Assembly (NCBI RefSeq): GCF_040096205.1
Contig: NZ_JBBMFD010000008.1
Span: 1 to 64,000, forward strand
Reading direction: 5' to 3'
DNA from: Solibaculum_A intestinale
GTDB lineage: Bacteria > Bacillota > Clostridia > Oscillospirales > Acutalibacteraceae
DNA length: 64,000 nt
The position numbers and the translations under genes were made by a program. The notes beneath the pieces are model-generated. The model saw only the letters and a list, made by a program, of their open reading frames with translations. It made no database searches and was not told where the DNA came from. Below are positions 50,444 to 59,218 of this stretch, piece after piece. Every line of letters begins with the position of its first letter. Position 1 is the first letter of the stretch.

Positions 50444-51289
50444 TTACACGCCCGAGTAGGCGGAGAACCCACCGTCTACGGGGATGACCGTACCGGTGAC
50501 AAAACCGGAGGCCGCGTCGCACAAAAGCCACAGCAGCGTGCCGGTCAGTTCCTCCGCTTCCCCGAAGCGGCCCATGGGGGTGGCCCGGAGAATTTTGTCG
50601 GTGCGTGCGGTGGGCCTGCCGCTCTCGTCAAACAGCAGAGCCCTATTCTGATTGGTCACAAAGAAGCCCGGGGCAATGGCGTTGACCCGTACTCCCGCCT
50701 TGGCAAAATAAACCGCCATCCACTGGGTCAGGTTGGACACCGCCGCCTTCGCGCCCGAATAAGCCGGGATTTTGGTCAGCGGGCGAAAGGCGTTCATGGA
50801 GGAGATGTTGATGATATTGCCGCCCCGGCCCGCCATGTTCTTGGCGAAGACCTGAGTGGTCAGCAGGGTGGCCATGTAGTTGAGGTTAAGCACAAACTGC
50901 ACGCCGGAAGGGTCCAGGTCAAAGAAAGTCTTCACCTGGCCGATAGCGGCCGGGTCGAGCTGCTCGTCGTCGGTGGTGCCCCGGGGATGGTTGCCGCCCG
51001 CGCCGTTGATGAGGATGTCGGGGGTGCCAAGGCGCTTCTCCACTTCCTCGGACGCTTTCTGAAGGCTTTGCACATCTAAGCAGTCGGCCGCCACCGCAAT
51101 CGCCTCGCCGCCCTCTTGGCCAATCTCGTCGGCCACCTTCCGGGCCGCGTCCTGATTCAAGTCCAAAACCGCCACCTTTGCGCCGCACTGGGCTATGGTC
51201 TTGGCAAAAGCTGAGCAAAGGACTCCTCCCCCGCCCGTGACCACCGCAACCTTGCCCTTCAAATCAATGTCAAACGGAAGCTTTGCCAT
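50444..51289 (-). CDS. SDR-family D-mannonate/fructuronate-type oxidoreductase
   Basis: A 281-residue short-chain dehydrogenase of the UxuB-analogue (YjmF) type: KGKVAVVTGGGGVLCSAFA is the cofactor loop, INGAGGNHPRGTT a long mark of this group, NISSMNAFRPL and YSGAK hold the Ser and Tyr-Lys of the active site, and NAIAPGFFVTNQNRALL is typical. It should interconvert fructuronate and mannonate with NAD(H), feeding UxuA next to it. ATG at 51289 follows AAGGAG. The gap to uxuA is 32 bases. Confidence 0.9.
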   Translation of the reverse strand: MAKLPFDIDLKGKVAVVTGGGGVLCSAFAKTIAQCGAKVAVLDLNQDAARKVADEIGQEGGEAIAVAADCLDVQSLQKASEEVEKRLGTPDILINGAGGNHPRGTTDDEQLDPAAIGQVKTFFDLDPSGVQFVLNLNYMATLLTTQVFAKNMAGRGGNIINISSMNAFRPLTKIPAYSGAKAAVSNLTQWMAVYFAKAGVRVNAIAPGFFVTNQNRALLFDESGRPTARTDKILRATPMGRFGEAEELTGTLLWLLCDAASGFVTGTVIPVDGGFSAYSGV

Positions 51290-51321
51290 ATCGCTGTCTC
51301 CTTTTCGTTTGGATCCTTGGG

Positions 51322-52365
51322 TCATTTTTTCTTGCGGATGGCTTCCCACAATCCCGTGAGATAGCACGCGCCCAGCGCCCGGTCGTAAAGGCCGTAGCCC
51401 GGCCGTCCTTCCTCGCCCCAGATCATCCGCCCGTGGTCGGGGCGCATATATCCGTCGAAGCCGGTTTCGTACAGGGCGGTGAGCAGCGCCGCCATATCCA
51501 AAGACCCGCAGGCAGAGGGATGGGCCGCTTCTTCAAAGGAACGCCCGCCGGTATTCTTGATGTTGCGGGCATGAACAAAATGAAAACGGTGCTCGGGGCC
51601 GAACCGGCGGATGATCCCTTCCAGGTCGTTGTCCGGGTCGGCGCCCAGCGAACCAAAGCAAAGGGTAACGCCGTTGCGCTTGCTTTTGTTAAGCGCAAAA
51701 AGCCGTTGGTAGCTGTCCGCCCCGGTGATGATCCGGGGCAGGCCGAAGATGGGCCAGGGCGGATCGTCTGGATGGATGGCCATGTTCACCCCGTATTCCT
51801 CGCAAACCGGGATGACCGCGTCCAAAAACCGGCCCAGATTGCGCCACAAATCCTCTTCGCTCACCTTTGCGTACCGCTCCATGAGCGTTCTCAGCTCGTC
51901 CCTCGTGTAGCTTTCGTCCCACCCGGGCAGGCTCAGCTCGCTTTTGACCGGGTCGATGGAACAAACGGTTTCGTCGTCGTAGGCCAGGGCAGTGGAGCCA
52001 TCCGGCAGCGGTCTTTTCAGCTCGCTTCGCGTCCAGTCGAACACCGGCATAAAATTGTAGCAGATACACTTGACTCCCGCCTTGCCCAGACGGCGGACGT
52101 TTTCGCAGTAGTTCTCGATGTATTTTTCGCAGCCAGGCGCGCCCAGCTTGATGTCCTCATGGACCGGCACGCTCTCAATGACCTCAAACGCAAGGCCCTT
52201 TTCCTCAGCCTGCCGCTTAAGCGCGTCAATGTCCTCCTGGGGCCAAACCTCGCCTACCGGCACGGTGTACACCGCGGTGACCACGCCGGACATGCAGGGA
52301 ATTTGGCGAATGTGGTCGAGGGTTACCGGATCGTCCGGCCCGTACCACCGAAAGGTCATGTTCAA
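51322..52365 (-). CDS. uxuA: Mannonate dehydratase
   Basis: Dehydrates D-mannonate to 2-keto-3-deoxygluconate, the step that commits glucuronate to the Entner-Doudoroff-type path. The 347-residue TIM barrel begins MTFRWYGPDDPVTL after two residues, has YNFMPVFDWTR, MAIHPDDPPWPIFGLPRI, FVHARNI and YMRPDHGRMIWGE, all UxuA marks. The TTG at 52365 fits GAGGAGG upstream and gives the family-like opening; the ATG two codons on is too far from that site. KDG kinase and aldolase are not in the window. Confidence 0.96.
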   Translation of the reverse strand: MNMTFRWYGPDDPVTLDHIRQIPCMSGVVTAVYTVPVGEVWPQEDIDALKRQAEEKGLAFEVIESVPVHEDIKLGAPGCEKYIENYCENVRRLGKAGVKCICYNFMPVFDWTRSELKRPLPDGSTALAYDDETVCSIDPVKSELSLPGWDESYTRDELRTLMERYAKVSEEDLWRNLGRFLDAVIPVCEEYGVNMAIHPDDPPWPIFGLPRIITGADSYQRLFALNKSKRNGVTLCFGSLGADPDNDLEGIIRRFGPEHRFHFVHARNIKNTGGRSFEEAAHPSACGSLDMAALLTALYETGFDGYMRPDHGRMIWGEEGRPGYGLYDRALGACYLTGLWEAIRKKK

Positions 52366-52492
52366 AACGGCGTTCCTCCTCTGCTGTATTCCAATACGTA
52401 ATTTTTATTTCAAATATTTCTAATCGTTGTCAACATAGCCGTCCTCCGGGCCCTTCCTTGCAGCCGGAAGGATTCGATCAAATCGGTCTTTC

Positions 52493-53668
52493 TTACTTTT
52501 TCTGCACGTTATAGGAACCGGAGGTATCCGCAAAGACCGCTTGGGTGTTCTTCACCACCGAGGTGGCCACCCGCTTTTGCAGCTCGTTGTAGAACAGGTC
52601 CTCGTCAAAGGGGATGTCCACGGTCCTGTCCAGCCAGGAGGACAGGTGCATGGCGTTGGAGAGGGTCAGGCCGTTGATGCCCTCCTCGCCTCTGGCCACC
52701 AGCGGCTCGCCCCGCAGGATGGCGCCGCCGAAGGCGCGCAGCACGCCCTGGTGCTGGGGGGACAAGCCGTCGGTTTCCACGTCCACAACCTCCACCGCCG
52801 GCTGGCCGAACACATCCGAGCGGTTGGTGGCGTTAAATTCCTTCTGGCCGGGGGTAATCTTCCACAGCTTCAGTTTTTCATCCTCGCACACCAGCTTGCC
52901 GCCGTCACAGGTGATTTCAAACCGGTTGGTGCCCGGCGCGTCGGACACGCTGGTGACAAACACGCCGGACGCGCCGTTTGCGTATTCAAAATAGGCGGTC
53001 ACGTCGTCCTCCACCTCAATGTCGCGCCACAGGCCGTTGTGGCAGAAGGCCCGCATTCTCACCGGCATACCGCAGATCCACTGGAGAAGGTCCAGGTTGT
53101 GGGGGCACTGGTTTAAGAGCACGCCGCCGCCCTCGCCCTTCCAGGTAGCGCGCCAGGAGCCGGAGTCGTAATAAAACTGAGAGCGGTACCAGTTGGTCAC
53201 GATCCAGTTGACCCGCTTGATCTCGCCCAGCTCGCCGCTGTGCACCAGCTCGTGCATCTTGCGGTAAATGTGGTTGGTGCGCTGGTTGAACATCAGGGCA
53301 AACACCCGGTCGCTCTTGGCGGCAGCCTCGTTCATTTCCCGCACCTGCTTGGTATACACGCCCGCGGGCTTTTCGCACAGCACATGCAGGTTGTGCTCCA
53401 ATGCCTCAATGACCAGAGGCGGGTGGGAATAGTGGGGAACGGCGATGGTCACCGCGTCCACCAGCCCGCTTTCCATCAGGGCGGTGGCGTTGTCAAAGAG
53501 CGTTACCTCTTCGCCCACCTGGGTCTTGGCCCACTCCAGGCGCTGGGGATTGATGTCCGCTACGGCAGTGAGCACCAAATCGTCCCCGCACTCGTGGTCG
53601 CGGATCATACGCACATGGCCGGAACCCATGTTGCCGATGCCGATTACGCCGACTCTTACCTTATCCAT
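52493..53668 (-). CDS. Gfo/Idh/MocA-family oxidoreductase
   Basis: A 391-residue NAD(P)-dependent enzyme: N-terminal Rossmann fold with VGVIGIGNMGSGH, the EKPAG motif (HVLCEKPAGVYT) and a C-terminal beta-sheet domain with NQCPHNLDLLQWICG as the active-site region. Family members oxidise sugars or inositols, often at C3 of a glycoside, ahead of cleavage by TIM-barrel partners. Here it overlaps the next upstream isomerase by 13 bases, so the two are translationally linked. It ends the first transcription unit of the locus. Confidence 0.92.
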   Translation of the reverse strand: MDKVRVGVIGIGNMGSGHVRMIRDHECGDDLVLTAVADINPQRLEWAKTQVGEEVTLFDNATALMESGLVDAVTIAVPHYSHPPLVIEALEHNLHVLCEKPAGVYTKQVREMNEAAAKSDRVFALMFNQRTNHIYRKMHELVHSGELGEIKRVNWIVTNWYRSQFYYDSGSWRATWKGEGGGVLLNQCPHNLDLLQWICGMPVRMRAFCHNGLWRDIEVEDDVTAYFEYANGASGVFVTSVSDAPGTNRFEITCDGGKLVCEDEKLKLWKITPGQKEFNATNRSDVFGQPAVEVVDVETDGLSPQHQGVLRAFGGAILRGEPLVARGEEGINGLTLSNAMHLSSWLDRTVDIPFDEDLFYNELQKRVATSVVKNTQAVFADTSGSYNVQKK

Positions 53669-54549
53669 GTTCCCTGTTCCCCTTTCGCTTCGTCAAAACT
53701 GCATTTGATCAGGATTTCCTTCAACGCGTCCACCGCCGCCCCGTAGGCGTCCTTGGCGCTCGGGTACACAAACCGGCCGCCCGCCTGTACCTCGCCCTGC
53801 TCCAGGCTTTTCATCCCCTCGAACAGCGTCAGGTGCGGCTCGCAGGTAAGGTAACGCAGCCCCTCCTTGGCAGAGAACTTGCGGATGATCTTGTCCACCT
53901 CGCCCACGCCGTACCCGGCCGGGACCACAAAGCCCACGTTGGTGGCGTCCTTGACGTGCACGCTTTCCACAAAGTACTCCAGTTTATCCCACGCCGTCCG
54001 CACGTTCTCGCCGCACTGGACGAAGTTTGCCGGGTCAAAGATGGCCTGCATGCCGCCGTCCATCTCGGTGAGGATGTCCAGGCACCGATCGGCGGTGTCG
54101 CCGTAAATGCCCTTTTCGTTCTCGTGCAGAAGGGCGACGCCGCTGCCCTGGGCCGCGTCCACAAAGGCGCGCAGCCGCTTCATGACCTCGTCGCGGTACT
54201 TTTTCGGGTCTTCCCCCTTGGGGATGTAGAAGCTGAAAAGACGGATGCGCGTAACATCCAGGAGTTTGCAGAGCTCCAGCGTCCGTTTGAAGAGCTCCAG
54301 GTGGGGCTCAAAGGGATCGGTAATTAAGATCTTGCCCAAAGGCGAGCCCATGCAGGTCACCTTCAGGCCCTCCTGGTCCAGAGTGGACTTGAGCGCCTTC
54401 GCTTCCTCGTCGGTCAGCTCGGTGCAGTTCTTGCCGTATACGCCCCGCAGGTCGATGCCGGCAAGGCCCAGCTTTTTGCAGCATTCGATCTGCTCGGCAA
54501 GGGCGGGCGAATATTCGTCGGTAAATCCAGTCAGTACAAAACGTGCCAT
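53656..54549 (-). CDS. Sugar phosphate isomerase/epimerase-family TIM barrel (B)
   Basis: A 297-residue xylose-isomerase-like TIM barrel: FVLTGFTDEYSPALAEQIE opens it, VALLHENEKGIYGD and AIFDPANFVQCGE hold metal ligands, VHVKDATNVGFVVPAGYGVGEVD and CEPHLTLFEG complete the site. The DANFVQ-type and GYGVGEVD blocks recall the 3-keto-glycoside-processing members of the family, an inference. Thirteen bases overlap the downstream oxidoreductase gene. Confidence 0.87.
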   Translation of the reverse strand: MARFVLTGFTDEYSPALAEQIECCKKLGLAGIDLRGVYGKNCTELTDEEAKALKSTLDQEGLKVTCMGSPLGKILITDPFEPHLELFKRTLELCKLLDVTRIRLFSFYIPKGEDPKKYRDEVMKRLRAFVDAAQGSGVALLHENEKGIYGDTADRCLDILTEMDGGMQAIFDPANFVQCGENVRTAWDKLEYFVESVHVKDATNVGFVVPAGYGVGEVDKIIRKFSAKEGLRYLTCEPHLTLFEGMKSLEQGEVQAGGRFVYPSAKDAYGAAVDALKEILIKCSFDEAKGEQGTWIR

Positions 54550-54561
54550 GGTCCGTTCCTC

Positions 54562-55320
54562 CTATCGGTATCCCAGTTTTCTCAAATATTGATAGCTGGT
54601 TTGCAGCGACGCGAAGGGATCCCCTTCGCAGGTGTCCTGCTCCACCAGGAGCCATTCGGTCCCGGCCTTTTCGCATGCATCCAGAATGGCGGGAAAATTC
54701 AAGTTTCCCTCCCCTACCGGGGCCATTACCTGGGTCATTCCGTGTACCGCCATGTCCTTGAGATGCACGCAGCGAAGCCGCCCGGACAGCTTTTTGATCC
54801 ACTCCACCGGGTCGCAGCCCCCCGCCTGGACCCAGTAGGTGTCCAGGATGAAGTGCATTTCCTCCGGCGCGAACATATCCGCAAGGCGGTCGATCACCAT
54901 CCGTCCGCCGAACCGTTCGAACTCCAGATTGTGGTTGTGGTAGTGAAACTGGCAGCCCGTATCCCTGATTTTCCGGGCCACCGGAAGAAAATCCCGGCAA
55001 AACCGCTCCACGCCCTCCATGCTTCCCCGGTATTCCTCCGGAAGCATGCCAAGGCCGATGTTTTTGCAGCCGTAAACCGTGTGTTCCGCCAGCACGTCGC
55101 CGAGCTCAGTCAGCAGCCGCCCCGGTGGGATATGGGTCACCGCAATGGTCAATCCCAGCCGGTCGCAGCAGTCTTTCAGACGTTTGGGTTCAATGGGGCC
55201 CAGCCCCGAAACCTGCACCGTCCGGTACCCGATCTGCGCAATCTTTTCAAGGGCGATTTCAATCTCTTCCGGGGTTTTACACTGCTCGCGCACCGTGAAC
55301 ATCTGCGCGCCCAGTTTCAT
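54562..55320 (-). CDS. Sugar phosphate isomerase/epimerase-family TIM barrel (C)
   Basis: A 252-residue barrel: MKLGAQMFTVREQCKTPEEI opens it, FHYHNHNLEFERFGG is the conserved His pair and Glu, LDTYWVQAGGCDPVEWI the Asp block, HLKDMAVHGMTQVMAPVGEGNLNFP the third, and VEQDTCEGDP the final Glu. This pattern (YHNHNLEF, LDTYWV, HLKD, GEGN) is that of inosose-dehydratase/3-keto-sugar isomerase relatives. AAAGGAGG precedes the ATG at 55320. First gene of the unit, reading away from the AraC regulator. Confidence 0.88.
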   Translation of the reverse strand: MKLGAQMFTVREQCKTPEEIEIALEKIAQIGYRTVQVSGLGPIEPKRLKDCCDRLGLTIAVTHIPPGRLLTELGDVLAEHTVYGCKNIGLGMLPEEYRGSMEGVERFCRDFLPVARKIRDTGCQFHYHNHNLEFERFGGRMVIDRLADMFAPEEMHFILDTYWVQAGGCDPVEWIKKLSGRLRCVHLKDMAVHGMTQVMAPVGEGNLNFPAILDACEKAGTEWLLVEQDTCEGDPFASLQTSYQYLRKLGYR

Positions 55321-55408
55321 ACCATCTGCCTCCTTTTCCCGTCCGGACCGGACGGATTCAACGACTTTTTTCCTCGTCTTCATCTTATCACATCCGCAAA
55401 AATTTACG

Positions 55409-55459
55409 ATTGCAATTCAAGCCAATAACATTGCAAATATAGCGGTTTGGCTGTAAAAT
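55409..55459 (+). promoter_or_regulatory. AraC promoter and direct-repeat operators
   Basis: TTGCAA, 17 bases, TAAAAT (55431-55459) drives araC. ATTGCAA occurs at 55409-55415 and again at 55430-55436, exactly 21 bases (two helical turns) apart in the same orientation, as AraC proteins prefer. A minus-strand promoter for the isomerase unit would overlap the region. Confidence 0.65.
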
Positions 55460-55496
55460 ATCCCTAGAGCTATTTCGAAGGGGAGGGAATTTCTGT

Positions 55497-56351
55497 ATGC
55501 CGGAACGATCCGCCATCCGCACCGATCAGCTGTTCTACCATTATAGTGTGGATGAAACCGAGAAAAACAGCGAATATGACCTGCATTGCCACACCACCTA
55601 TGAGCTTTTCTATATGATAAACGGTTCGGTCAGCTACCTGGTGGAAGGCCGCCAGTATCATCCCGCGCCGGGCAGCGTGCTGCTTATGCGTCCGGGCGTG
55701 TTCCACGGCCGCAAGCACGAAGGCGGCATCTATGAGCGCTGCGTAGTCCATTTTTCTCCTTTTCTCCTGGAGGAAGCGAACCGGGAACGGCTTCTGTCTC
55801 CCTTCCATAACCAGGGAGGAAACGGCTGCTATTACACCGACGTAGACGCCTACGGCTTTTCTTCTATTTTTGAAACCCTCGCCACCTGCGCAGGTTTTCC
55901 GGATGCGGAACGGATGCTCTGTTCCCGGTTTGCGGTGCAGACGCTGTTGGCCTGCCTGGTGCATATGAGTAAAAGCCGCCATTTTGATGTTCCCGCCGTG
56001 GTCAGCGGGGTGGTCAACGACGTACTCTGGCACCTAAACGAGGACATCGCAAGACCGGTCACTCTCGACGAGCTGTCGGCTAAGTTTTTCATTTCCAAGC
56101 ACCATCTCAACAAGGTGTTCCGGGCCGCCACCGGCACCACGGTGATGGAATACGTCATCCGCAAGCGGGTCATGCTCACCCAGCAGCTGATGCAAAAGGG
56201 ACATACCTCCACCGAAGCGGCGGAAAAAGCCGGGTTTGGGGACTATTCCAACTTTTACCGGGCCTACCGCCGGATTACCGGCCACGCCCCGTCGGCGGAT
56301 AAGGTGGTGCCCGACACGATCAACATAGCGGGGCAGACGAGCCTGTTGTAG
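55497..56351 (+). CDS. AraC-family transcriptional regulator
   Basis: A 284-residue regulator: an N-terminal cupin sensor (DLHCHTTYELFYMINGSVSYLVEGRQY, PGSVLLMRPGVFHG) and a C-terminal pair of helix-turn-helix motifs (VTLDELSAKFFISKHHLNKVF then STEAAEKAGFGDYSNFYRAYRRITGHAPS). The His-rich sensor fits binding of a sugar or uronate. GGGGAGGG precedes the ATG. It is divergent from the isomerase/oxidoreductase operon, and direct repeats in the shared region fit its binding, so it is the likely activator of the locus. Confidence 0.93.
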   Translation: MPERSAIRTDQLFYHYSVDETEKNSEYDLHCHTTYELFYMINGSVSYLVEGRQYHPAPGSVLLMRPGVFHGRKHEGGIYERCVVHFSPFLLEEANRERLLSPFHNQGGNGCYYTDVDAYGFSSIFETLATCAGFPDAERMLCSRFAVQTLLACLVHMSKSRHFDVPAVVSGVVNDVLWHLNEDIARPVTLDELSAKFFISKHHLNKVFRAATGTTVMEYVIRKRVMLTQQLMQKGHTSTEAAEKAGFGDYSNFYRAYRRITGHAPSADKVVPDTINIAGQTSLL

Positions 56352-56720
56352 GCTTGACGAATCCCGTCCGGATGGCCTCTGTCTTCGGTGCGCCGCTTTG
56401 AACTGCCGTCTAACTTGTGCCCCAGTCTCTGTTTTTCCTATTCACTGTGAGGGCCTTCTCTTTGAGACAAAAGAGAAGACCGGGTGGGCGGCTCCCCATA
56501 GGACCGCATCGAACGTCCCCATCAAAAATACACGCTCAAAAGCGCTTGCTTTCCAAGCAGAATGCCGCTGTTATGCAAAACATGAAACAAGGGATGGATG
56601 CAATGGATACCCCCTGTACTGGTTCCCTGTTCTTCGTCGGTGATTATCACCGAAAAGGATACCGTAAGGAAAAATTTTAAGGAACCCCGGACTATCTTAA
56701 TGAAAAAGGCAGGATATCAT
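56352..56720. other. Intergenic region without a gene
   Basis: About 370 bases. A short palindrome (CTTCTCTTT-GAGAC-AAAGAGAAG less one base, 56455-56478) recalls the TTTCTTTT/AAAAGAAA element. No promoter or ribosome site supports a gene, and the base composition falls towards AT at its right end. Confidence 0.5.
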
Positions 56721-57995
56721 ATGAAATTCTTGTCAAAAACACTTGGAAAATCCATCTTGCTTGTCCTTTCATGCACGATGGTCGGATTATTGCTATTAAT
56801 TGCTGTGTTCGCCATTCCTACCGACCGGATGGAAGAACATGTCCTCGCCTCTGCTGCGGTTTTTGAAGAGGAAGGCGCTTATCCGGAATTCAATATCCTT
56901 GGCACACACAGCACGTTGGACAACTGGACCGATGCGATTATGCTGCTTCAAGCGTCCTATTGCAACGATACCGGTCTCCTCGACCGGGCAATCAGCGTAT
57001 ACAGGCCAACCATCGAAGGGGAAAATCCGGCGCAAGTGCTCGTATCCTATTATACTCAGGGGGCACAAACCCAGATTATCTCTTACCCAAGGTATTGGCA
57101 CGGGTATCTTGTGTTTCTAAAACCGCTTCTTTGTGTTTTTTCCTATGATCAAATCCGAATCCTTAACGCGGTCTTCGTCGCCGTTCTTGCATTGCTGTTC
57201 ATCGCTGTTATGTATTACAAGAAAATGGCGAGATACATCCTTCCCTATGTGATTGCTCTGCTGCTCATCGATCCGTTTGCAATTTCTCAATCCATACAAT
57301 TCACAACCATTTATTATATATACACCATCGCTTCCATTGTACTTCTTCTGAAGCAGGATTGGCTCGAAGCGTCTGTAGAGCGGCTGGCTCTGTTTTTTGT
57401 TGTGATCGGCTGTGCGACGAGTTATTTTGATTTTCTGACATACCCGCTCGTCACATTCGGCGTGCCGGCAATCCTTTTTCTCTGTTCTACAAAAAAGCCC
57501 TTGAAGAAAACCGCTAAAATTTTGTTGCTGGTTTTGGTTTGCTGGTTCATCGGATATGCCGGAATGTGGGCGGGAAAATGGATTCTTGGAACGCTGCTTG
57601 GAAACGAAAACATTATTATGGATGCCATTTCGTCTATTTTTCTCCGGTCCTCCACGTTGGATGTATCTGGTCAGTCGTTCTCTTTGTTCAGCGTCTTAAA
57701 AGCACAGTTGTATCATATTATAACGCCTGCTTTCGGGTTCGCTGCGGTTTATGTGATTGTAATGGGGATCTGTTTTTGGAAGCATAACCCTAAGAAAAAA
57801 CGATCGGATTTTACATGGACGCTCTATATTGGCATCGCTTTGCTGCCGATTTTATGGTTTGTTGGTGCAAGCAATCACTCGTATGTCCATCATTGGTTTA
57901 CCTATCGGGAATTGCTCACTTCTGCATTCTCGGTGATGTGCTTGTTCGCAAGATACGCGACAAAAACAGATGCGATCGCTCGTCGTGAAAAATAG
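56721..57995 (+). CDS. Polytopic membrane protein, possible glycosyltransferase-like (GT-C type)
   Basis: A 424-residue protein with about nine to ten membrane segments: an N-terminal anchor (ILLVLSCTMVGLLLLIAVFAI), then a ~100-residue outside loop (NILGTHSTLDNWTDAIML... HGYLVFLKPLLCVFSY), and repeated hydrophobic stretches from residue ~150 on. The end is basic (RYATKTDAIARREK). The large loop after the first segment and the many later segments are the plan of lipid-linked sugar transferases, and the protein has the same general plan as the partial protein at the right edge. No family signature is certain. AGGCAGGA lies before the chosen ATG at 56721; another ATG seven codons earlier is possible. 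More AT-rich than the uronate locus. Confidence 0.65.
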   Translation: MKFLSKTLGKSILLVLSCTMVGLLLLIAVFAIPTDRMEEHVLASAAVFEEEGAYPEFNILGTHSTLDNWTDAIMLLQASYCNDTGLLDRAISVYRPTIEGENPAQVLVSYYTQGAQTQIISYPRYWHGYLVFLKPLLCVFSYDQIRILNAVFVAVLALLFIAVMYYKKMARYILPYVIALLLIDPFAISQSIQFTTIYYIYTIASIVLLLKQDWLEASVERLALFFVVIGCATSYFDFLTYPLVTFGVPAILFLCSTKKPLKKTAKILLLVLVCWFIGYAGMWAGKWILGTLLGNENIIMDAISSIFLRSSTLDVSGQSFSLFSVLKAQLYHIITPAFGFAAVYVIVMGICFWKHNPKKKRSDFTWTLYIGIALLPILWFVGASNHSYVHHWFTYRELLTSAFSVMCLFARYATKTDAIARREK

Positions 57996-58246
57996 GCATC
58001 CAACGTTTCTTGTCGACAAAGGCACGCTTATCTATGGGTTCGCAGCCCTGCGCCGGGTGCTTATCTTCGGGCTAAGACGAGCGGGACAAACGAGCCCGTT
58101 GCAGTCCTGGGGTTTGGCGCCATCCTTTTTCCGCAAAACCGCACCGATGAACTTTCTTGAAATCCACTAGCCTGGCGTCACGTGGTTTTTCGGCCTTTTT
58201 CGAAAGTGTCCACTTGCTTTCCCCGACGTTTCTTAGAACAAAAAAC
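57996..58246. other. Intergenic region between membrane protein and VOC genes
   Basis: About 250 bases without a supported gene. A GGGACAAACGAGCCCGTTGC word resembles the 3' end of araC (GGGGCAGACGAGCCTGTTG), which may be chance. Confidence 0.4.
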
Positions 58247-58280
58247 AAAAAAGAGCCGCCTAGTCAGGCGGCTCTTTTTC
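58247..58280. terminator. Terminator of the VOC operon (possibly bidirectional)
   Basis: AAGAGCCGCCT, four bases, AGGCGGCTCTT with A and T runs on the two sides. Confidence 0.88.
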
Positions 58281-58295
58281 TTGTGTTTTGTGCAT

Positions 58296-58787
58296 TTAAC
58301 GCGCCTCTTCGGGCGTATTCTCCTGCATACACATACGGACAAATTCGATCGGATGCTGGGTACGCTTGGCGGTCTCCTCCGGCGAAAGGCCCTGGCCCAA
58401 AAAACGCAGGACTACCGCGCGCATGCTATCGGCTACCTCGATGATATGCCCGTCCGGGTCGTAAAAGCGGATGACCCGCTGCCCCCAGGGAAATTCCTTG
58501 AGTTTATGGACATAAACAACGTCTTCCCTTTGCCCGAGCTTTTCCAAAAACGAATCCAACTGGTCCTCTTCAAAATAAAGCTCGAAATCGTTTCCGCGGG
58601 TGTTGATCTCGGTTTGGGGCCGCTCAATAAACTCGGCCCAAGACTCTTTGGTCTGCAGCGAAAAGCCCCGTTCAAAGGTGATATTCGCCCCGAAGTCGAA
58701 GATCACGTTCAGGCCCAATATCTCCTCATAAAACCGGCGGGTTGCGGCCATATTCTCCGTAACCAGAAGCGGACAATTTAATTGCAT
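58296..58787 (-). CDS. VOC-family (glyoxalase/bleomycin-resistance fold) protein
   Basis: A 163-residue protein. NCPLLVTENMAATRRFYEEILGL and DGHIIEVADSMRAVV are the VOC half-site motifs, with metal residues in FELYFEE and the His of DPDGHIIEV. An extra C-terminal helix ends TPEEAR. Members include glyoxalases, antibiotic-binding proteins and dioxygenases; the exact reaction cannot be told. ATG at 58787 follows AGGAGG. The gap from the gene upstream is only 14 bases, so the two tiny genes above share its transcript. Confidence 0.88.
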   Translation of the reverse strand: MQLNCPLLVTENMAATRRFYEEILGLNVIFDFGANITFERGFSLQTKESWAEFIERPQTEINTRGNDFELYFEEDQLDSFLEKLGQREDVVYVHKLKEFPWGQRVIRFYDPDGHIIEVADSMRAVVLRFLGQGLSPEETAKRTQHPIEFVRMCMQENTPEEAR

Positions 58788-58801
58788 CTGAATTCCTCCT
58801 A

Positions 58802-59218
58802 TCATCGTTTCGTGTGCAGGTTTAGTATACACAAGACCGGGCCCGTTGTATTGTAAAAACCGGACAACCTGAGCATCCGGCGCCGCTTGTTTCGACGGCG
58901 GGAAGGAATCGGATTCTTCCTCCCGGAAGGACGGGCCACCACAATCCGAATCGGCTCTCTGGGCGGCGAGGACAGGTCGATCTGCGTAAGCTGGCGGATC
59001 CGGTTTTTCAGTAGCGCGCACTCGAAGGGACGGATGTAAAGCTCGTATTCGGAATAGGTGGTGCTTCGTCCGTACGCAAGGATCATCCACAGCAAAATTA
59101 CCAGTGTCGGACAGATAAAAAGAGGAAGGACGATTACGGAAACGAGAAGGGAAATCAGGGGTGGTCCCTGCGGAATTTTTTCAATCAAATTCACAACTGC
59201 TGAGCCAAAGATACCCAT
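58802..59218 (-). CDS. Small membrane protein with Arg-rich tail, unknown function
   Basis: A 138-residue protein with two adjacent hydrophobic stretches (SLLVSVIVLPLFICPTLVILLWMILAYG) and a long basic tail (SRRRNKRRRMLRL) likely in the cytoplasm. Its ATG overlaps the stop of the gene upstream (TGATG), so translation is coupled. No family recognised. Less GC-biased than its neighbours. Confidence 0.6.
   Translation of the reverse strand: MGIFGSAVVNLIEKIPQGPPLISLLVSVIVLPLFICPTLVILLWMILAYGRSTTYSEYELYIRPFECALLKNRIRQLTQIDLSSPPREPIRIVVARPSGRKNPIPSRRRNKRRRMLRLSGFYNTTGPVLCILNLHTKR

Noticed and set aside
58060..58110. Resemblance of a word near 58080 to the 3' end of araC
   Set aside because: About 18 of 22 positions agree, but it is short, in a non-coding place, and could be chance.
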